Source: CAYLLT01 sp964548565 (GTDB taxonomy: Bacteria; Planctomycetota; Phycisphaerae; UBA1845; PWPN01). Taken from it: a stretch of 9,326 nucleotides of DNA. The position numbers were made by a program, and so were the translations under genes. The DNA is taken from positions 1 to 9,326 of the forward strand of contig CAZJTF010000279.1 in the NCBI GenBank assembly GCA_964548565.1. Direction: 5' to 3'. Position 1 is the stretch's first letter. Each line of letters starts with the position of its first letter. Below, one piece after another: positions 6,658 through 9,326 of this stretch. Under the pieces are notes generated by a model that was given only the letters and a program-made list of their open reading frames with translations, was not told where the DNA came from and made no database searches.

Positions 6658-7926
6658 ATGCCACAGGTCGGCCAGGTGACACGGCGGAGCTTCCTGCGGG
6701 GAACGGCGGCGGCGGGCGCGGCGGTGCTGACGGCACGGAATCACGCACGGGCCGCGGGCGCGAGCGGGCGTCTGAACGTGGGCGTCATCGGATGCGGTAC
6801 GATCGCGACCGGCGAACACCTGCCTGCCCTGCTCCGGCTGCGCGACCAGGACAACATCGAGATCATGGCGGTGTGCGACGTCTACCAGACGCGCGCGCAG
6901 GAGTATCTCGCCCGGTGCAAGGCCGGCGGCGCCAATCCGAAGCCTACCCTCGATTACCGCGAGATCCTGGCGAACAGGGACATCGATTACGTCCTCATCG
7001 CCACGCCGGAGCATTCTCACGCGAAGATCACCCTCGACGCCCTTCGCGCCGGCAAGCACGTCTACTGCGAGAAGCCGCTCACGCACACCATCGAAGAGTC
7101 TCAGGAGGTTGTCTCGCTCGCAAAGAAGACCGGGCTCAAGCTGCAGACAGGCGTGCAGGGGATGAGCGACGACAGCTACGAGTCGGCATGCGAAGCCATC
7201 CTGGCGGGCAAACTGGGTCCGGTCGTCGAAGCGCAGATCGACTACGTGCGGAACTACAAGCAGGAAGGTCTCTTCCGCAAGGGCATCCCTGACAACCAGC
7301 CGAAGCCCGCCGATCTCGACTGGCAGGCGTGGCTCGAGCCGGCGACCCCGCACGCCTGGGACCCCCACCGGTACCACGAGTGGCGGTGCTACCGGGACTA
7401 CTCCGGCGGGATCGCGACGGATCTCTTCGTGCACCGCATCACGCGCATTCTGAAGGCGTGCCGGCTCTCGTACCCGGAGCACGTGGTGGGAATGGGCGGG
7501 ATCTACATGTGGCCCGACGGTCGCGACCTGCCCGACAACATGGAGATGCTGGCCGAATACCCCGCCGTTGAAGGCGTCACGCCCGGAATGACCCTCCGCG
7601 TGCTGGGCACGATGGCGAACGACTTTCGCAGCGACCACTGCATCCGCGGCCACAAGGCGACGCTCATCTTCCGCGGCGACGGCTGGGATATTCTCGCTGA
7701 GACAAAGGGGAAGCCCGTCGTTGCCTCGCACAAGCGCACCGGCGCCGAGGACGTGTTCCTCCACCACCGCAATCACCACGCCGCGATTCGGGACAACGTG
7801 CCGCTGAAATGCCCGCCCGAACTCGGACTGTACGGCGTCGTGGCGGTGCGGATGGCGAACCTCTCGTGGTTCGAGCGCAAGCTGATGAAGTGGGACGCCA
7901 CAAAGCAGGCGGCCGTCCCTGCGTGA
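6658..7926 (+). CDS. Tat-exported Gfo/Idh/MocA-family oxidoreductase
   Basis: This 422-residue NAD(P)-dependent oxidoreductase acts on sugars, cyclitols or related polyols. Residues 7-34 form a Tat signal (VTRRSFLRGTAAAG followed by an Ala-rich stretch). The N-terminal Rossmann fold starts with NVGVIGCGTIATGEH (40-54, GxGxxA nucleotide motif), then CDVY after the second strand and ATPEHSH (115-121). The family signature is CEKPL (137-141). In the C-terminal domain GGIATDLFVHRI (250-261) matches the region with the family's catalytic-site His/Asp (here Asp255, His259). The start is chosen at GAGGAG plus 7 nt before ATG, just ahead of the Tat motif; the frame is open for 30 codons further upstream but that part looks non-coding. 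Families of this type with Tat signals are abundant in planctomycetes. The exact substrate is not readable. Confidence 0.93.
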   Translation: MPQVGQVTRRSFLRGTAAAGAAVLTARNHARAAGASGRLNVGVIGCGTIATGEHLPALLRLRDQDNIEIMAVCDVYQTRAQEYLARCKAGGANPKPTLDYREILANRDIDYVLIATPEHSHAKITLDALRAGKHVYCEKPLTHTIEESQEVVSLAKKTGLKLQTGVQGMSDDSYESACEAILAGKLGPVVEAQIDYVRNYKQEGLFRKGIPDNQPKPADLDWQAWLEPATPHAWDPHRYHEWRCYRDYSGGIATDLFVHRITRILKACRLSYPEHVVGMGGIYMWPDGRDLPDNMEMLAEYPAVEGVTPGMTLRVLGTMANDFRSDHCIRGHKATLIFRGDGWDILAETKGKPVVASHKRTGAEDVFLHHRNHHAAIRDNVPLKCPPELGLYGVVAVRMANLSWFERKLMKWDATKQAAVPA

Positions 7927-8045
7927 CCTCAGCTCAGTTCTAACACGCTCTGACAACTGTGTACGATTTGGACGCTGGAGCCGCAGGCGCGCACCAAACG
8001 GGCGCGATAGCCCCGGTGGAGGAGGCGCGCGTCGCGGCAGGCTGC

Positions 8046-8073
8046 GGCGGCCGGGCGCCGGGACCCGGCCGCC
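8046..8073. terminator. GC-rich hairpin between convergent genes
   Basis: GGCGGCCGGG (8046-8055) and CCCGGCCGCC (8064-8073) form a perfect 10-bp inverted repeat around an 8-nt loop. It lies 15 nt past the aqpZ stop codon and 119 nt past the oxidoreductase stop, so it could end transcription from either side. Neither strand has a U-tract after the stem, so it may act as a U-less terminator, a 3'-end stabiliser or a roadblock. Apart from this, the 162-bp gap (7927-8088) shows nothing clear. Confidence 0.5.
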
Positions 8074-8088
8074 AAATGCTCGCTGTTC

Positions 8089-8832
8089 CTACACCGCCGC
8101 CGGAACGGCCTTGGCCGCGGTGGTGCGCGCCGGGGTTTCCTCGGGCGCCATCACGGCACGGTGCACCGCGCCCGCGATAATCGCCCCGAGAATTGGAGCC
8201 ACCCAGAATAGCCACAGCTGCGAGAGTGCCCAGCCGCGCACGAAGAGCGCCTGGCTCGTGCTGCGGGCGGGATTCACCGACGTGTTCGTGACGGGGATGC
8301 TGATCAGGTGGATCAGCGTGAGGCACAGGCCGATGGCCACCGGAGCGAGCGCCTGCGGCGCCCGGGGATCAGTCGACCCCAGGATCACCATCAGGAACAC
8401 GAACGTGAGCACGGCCTCGATAATGAAGGCTGACGACACCGGGTACTTGCCCGGGGAATGCTCGCCGTAGCCGTTGGACGCGAAACCGGCGGCCAGTGTG
8501 AAGCCCTCCTTGCCGCTCGCCACAGCGTAGAGAACAGCCGCCGCCACAATGCCACCCAGAACTTGCGCGATGATGTAGGGCACGAGTTCGGCGGCCGGAA
8601 AACGTCCGCCGACGGTCAGACCCACGGAAACCGCCGGGTTGAGGTGGCAGCCGGAGATGTGGCCGATTGCGTAGGCCATCGTCAGCACGGTCAGCCCGAA
8701 CGCCAGCGATACGCCGACAAAGCCGATGCCCAGTTCCGGGAACCCCGCGGCCAGCACCGCGCTGCCGCAGCCGCCGAAGACGAGCCAGAACGTGCCCAGA
8801 AACTCCGCGGCAACACGACGACCGATTGGCAT
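8089..8832 (-). CDS. aqpZ: Aquaporin Z (MIP family water channel)
   Basis: This 247-residue inner-membrane water channel has six predicted helices and two half-helix loops. The NPA boxes are SGCHLNPAVS (60-69) and NTSVNPARS (183-191). The selectivity-filter residues match AqpZ: Phe45, His175, Thr184 and Arg190, which indicates water rather than glycerol transport. Long segments (GFASNGYGEHSPG and LTLIHLISIPVTNTSVNPAR) are nearly the same as I recall for enterobacterial AqpZ. An Ala/Thr-rich tail (about 230-247) extends beyond the last helix. The start is set by AGAGGAG 8 nt upstream of ATG and the family N-terminus (AAEFLGTFW); an in-frame extension to 8943 runs through leader hairpins and is rejected. 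The ribosome binding site can be paired in a hairpin, listed separately. Confidence 0.96.
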   Translation of the reverse strand: MPIGRRVAAEFLGTFWLVFGGCGSAVLAAGFPELGIGFVGVSLAFGLTVLTMAYAIGHISGCHLNPAVSVGLTVGGRFPAAELVPYIIAQVLGGIVAAAVLYAVASGKEGFTLAAGFASNGYGEHSPGKYPVSSAFIIEAVLTFVFLMVILGSTDPRAPQALAPVAIGLCLTLIHLISIPVTNTSVNPARSTSQALFVRGWALSQLWLFWVAPILGAIIAGAVHRAVMAPEETPARTTAAKAVPAAV

Positions 8833-8840
8833 GATATGGA

Positions 8841-8855
8841 CTCCTCTAGAAGGAG
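8841..8855 (-). promoter_or_regulatory. Shine-Dalgarno-sequestering hairpin of aqpZ
   Basis: In the mRNA, CUCCU (from 8855-8851) can pair perfectly with AGGAG (8845-8841) across a 5-nt loop. The AGGAG is the core of the ribosome binding site, 8 nt before the aqpZ start codon. If the stem forms, translation initiation would be reduced. The pairing is seen in the sequence; regulation is inferred, and a 5-bp stem is marginal alone. Confidence 0.5.
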
Positions 8856-8862
8856 GTTCAGT

Positions 8863-8878
8863 CGGGAGTTCGCTCCCG
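8863..8878 (-). promoter_or_regulatory. 5'-leader hairpin of aqpZ (6 bp, CGAA loop)
   Basis: In the mRNA CGGGAG-CGAA-CUCCCG forms a perfect 6-bp stem with a tetraloop, directly upstream of the hairpin that covers the ribosome binding site. It is the middle one of three consecutive inverted repeats in the leader. Function is unknown. Confidence 0.5.
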
Positions 8879-8901
8879 GTGTCTGGGGAGATGAAAGGCG
8901 A

Positions 8902-8920
8902 CGGAGCTATGGTAGCTCCG
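8902..8920 (-). promoter_or_regulatory. Upstream 8-bp hairpin between the LysE-like gene and aqpZ
   Basis: CGGAGCTA and TAGCTCCG form a perfect 8-bp inverted repeat with a 3-nt loop. It lies 57 nt after the stop codon of the upstream LysE-like gene and 70 nt before the aqpZ start. It may be the terminator of the former (only a weak U-rich stretch follows) or part of the aqpZ leader. A 13-bp perfect palindrome, GGCTCG-T-CGAGCC, lies just upstream at 8929-8941 and could be an operator. Confidence 0.45.
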
Positions 8921-8976
8921 CGCGTGTGGGCTCGTCGAGCCATAACAGGGAGATAGAGTGGTGTGCCTTATTCTGG

Positions 8977-9326
8977 TTACCGCGCCGTCCGCCGGGCGAG
9001 GGCGAGGCTGACGCCGGCGCACACCAGAAACGAACCAGTTGCGGCATGAAAAACCCGGCGGACGCGTGCCCCGGTCGTCGAGCGACGCAGGCGCGCGGAG
9101 ATCGCGCTGTAGCTGAGCAGGACCAGGCTGGCGGTCGTGAGGTGGATGCAGGCAAGCAGGGCAAGCTGCGGCGCCAGCGATTGCGACGGATTGACAAACT
9201 GGGGGACCAGCGACCCGAAGTAAAGGAGCGCCTTCGGGTTCGCGGCGTGGAGTGTGAATCCGCCGACGAATGCCCGTGCCGGCGGCGAGGCGGTTCGATG
9301 GGTGCCGGCGGTCGCCAGTCCGGGTG
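8977..9326 (-). CDS. LysE/RhtB-family amino-acid exporter, C-terminal part (partial at window edge)
   Basis: An open frame enters from the right edge and ends at TAA (8979-8977), giving about 116 residues without a start codon inside the window. It contains the family hallmark AANPKALLYFGSLVPQFVNP, which matches the NPKxxLFF...PQFV segment of LysE/RhtB translocators. Three more hydrophobic helices follow (around LAPQLALLACIHL, ASLVLLSYSA and ATGSFLVCAGVSLALA), and the protein ends in a short basic tail. These inner-membrane proteins export amino acids such as lysine, homoserine or threonine; the substrate is not readable. The N-terminal half, with the start and first helices, is outside the window. 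It lies upstream of aqpZ on the same strand, 144 bp away, with hairpins between, so co-transcription is doubtful. Confidence 0.85.
   Translation of the reverse strand, partial: PGLATAGTHRTASPPARAFVGGFTLHAANPKALLYFGSLVPQFVNPSQSLAPQLALLACIHLTTASLVLLSYSAISARLRRSTTGARVRRVFHAATGSFLVCAGVSLALARRTAR

Noticed and set aside
6454..7956. A 500-codon open frame on the minus strand opposite the oxidoreductase gene
   Set aside because: It mirrors the codon structure of the GC-rich plus-strand gene, has no ribosome binding site and resembles no known family; the plus-strand product has clear motifs.
8833..8943. N-terminal extension of AqpZ
   Set aside because: It runs through leader hairpins and the ribosome binding site; AqpZ family proteins begin close to the AAEFLGTFW segment.

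Overview
The window looks like chromosomal DNA from a GC-rich bacterium, most likely a planctomycete (Planctomycetota) or a close relative. Three things point there. The partial 16S rRNA gene carries an exact 18-base match to the binding site of probe EUB338-II, which covers planctomycetes, instead of the classical EUB338 site. One secreted protein ends in a PAPG-type PEP-CTERM sorting tail. Two exported proteins of carbohydrate-type families (an NHL propeller and a Gfo/Idh/MocA oxidoreductase) have Tat signals, a combination common in that phylum. The class cannot be fixed without a 16S database search.

Layout. Positions 1-938 (minus strand) hold the 5' part of a 16S rRNA gene, cut by the window edge at E. 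coli position about 906. Upstream of it, 939-1584 is an rRNA control region with two tandem sigma70-type promoters, a boxA-like antitermination element and several UUCG-capped hairpins. Then come, all on the minus strand: an Mrp/ApbC P-loop ATPase for Fe-S cluster handling (1675-2769) under its own promoter, which is covered by a near-perfect palindrome; a rubrerythrin/ferritin-like diiron protein (2854-3339); a PEP-CTERM secreted protein (3445-4164); a ZIP/GufA-type metal transporter (4454-5266); and a Tat-exported NHL-repeat beta-propeller (5374-6450). A Tat-exported Gfo/Idh/MocA oxidoreductase (6658-7926) is the only plus-strand gene and is divergent from the propeller gene. It converges on an aquaporin Z gene (8089-8832, minus). 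A LysE/RhtB-family exporter (8977-9326, minus) is cut by the right edge.

How the genes relate. This is mostly a row of single-gene units, not one pathway. The Mrp ATPase and the rubrerythrin-like protein are both tied to iron or oxidative-stress biology, so their adjacency may matter. The divergent propeller and oxidoreductase genes share about 207 bp of control region and a predicted export route, so they are a plausible functional pair. Several genes are followed by strong GC-rich hairpins with little or no U-tract.

I see no clear undescribed multi-gene system, CRISPR array, insertion sequence or phage gene. The points most worth a second look are regulatory: the palindrome on the mrp promoter, the Shine-Dalgarno-sequestering hairpin ahead of aqpZ, and the architecture of the rRNA leader. 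Also notable are the expanded 16S helices and the loss of the CxxC motif in the Mrp protein.
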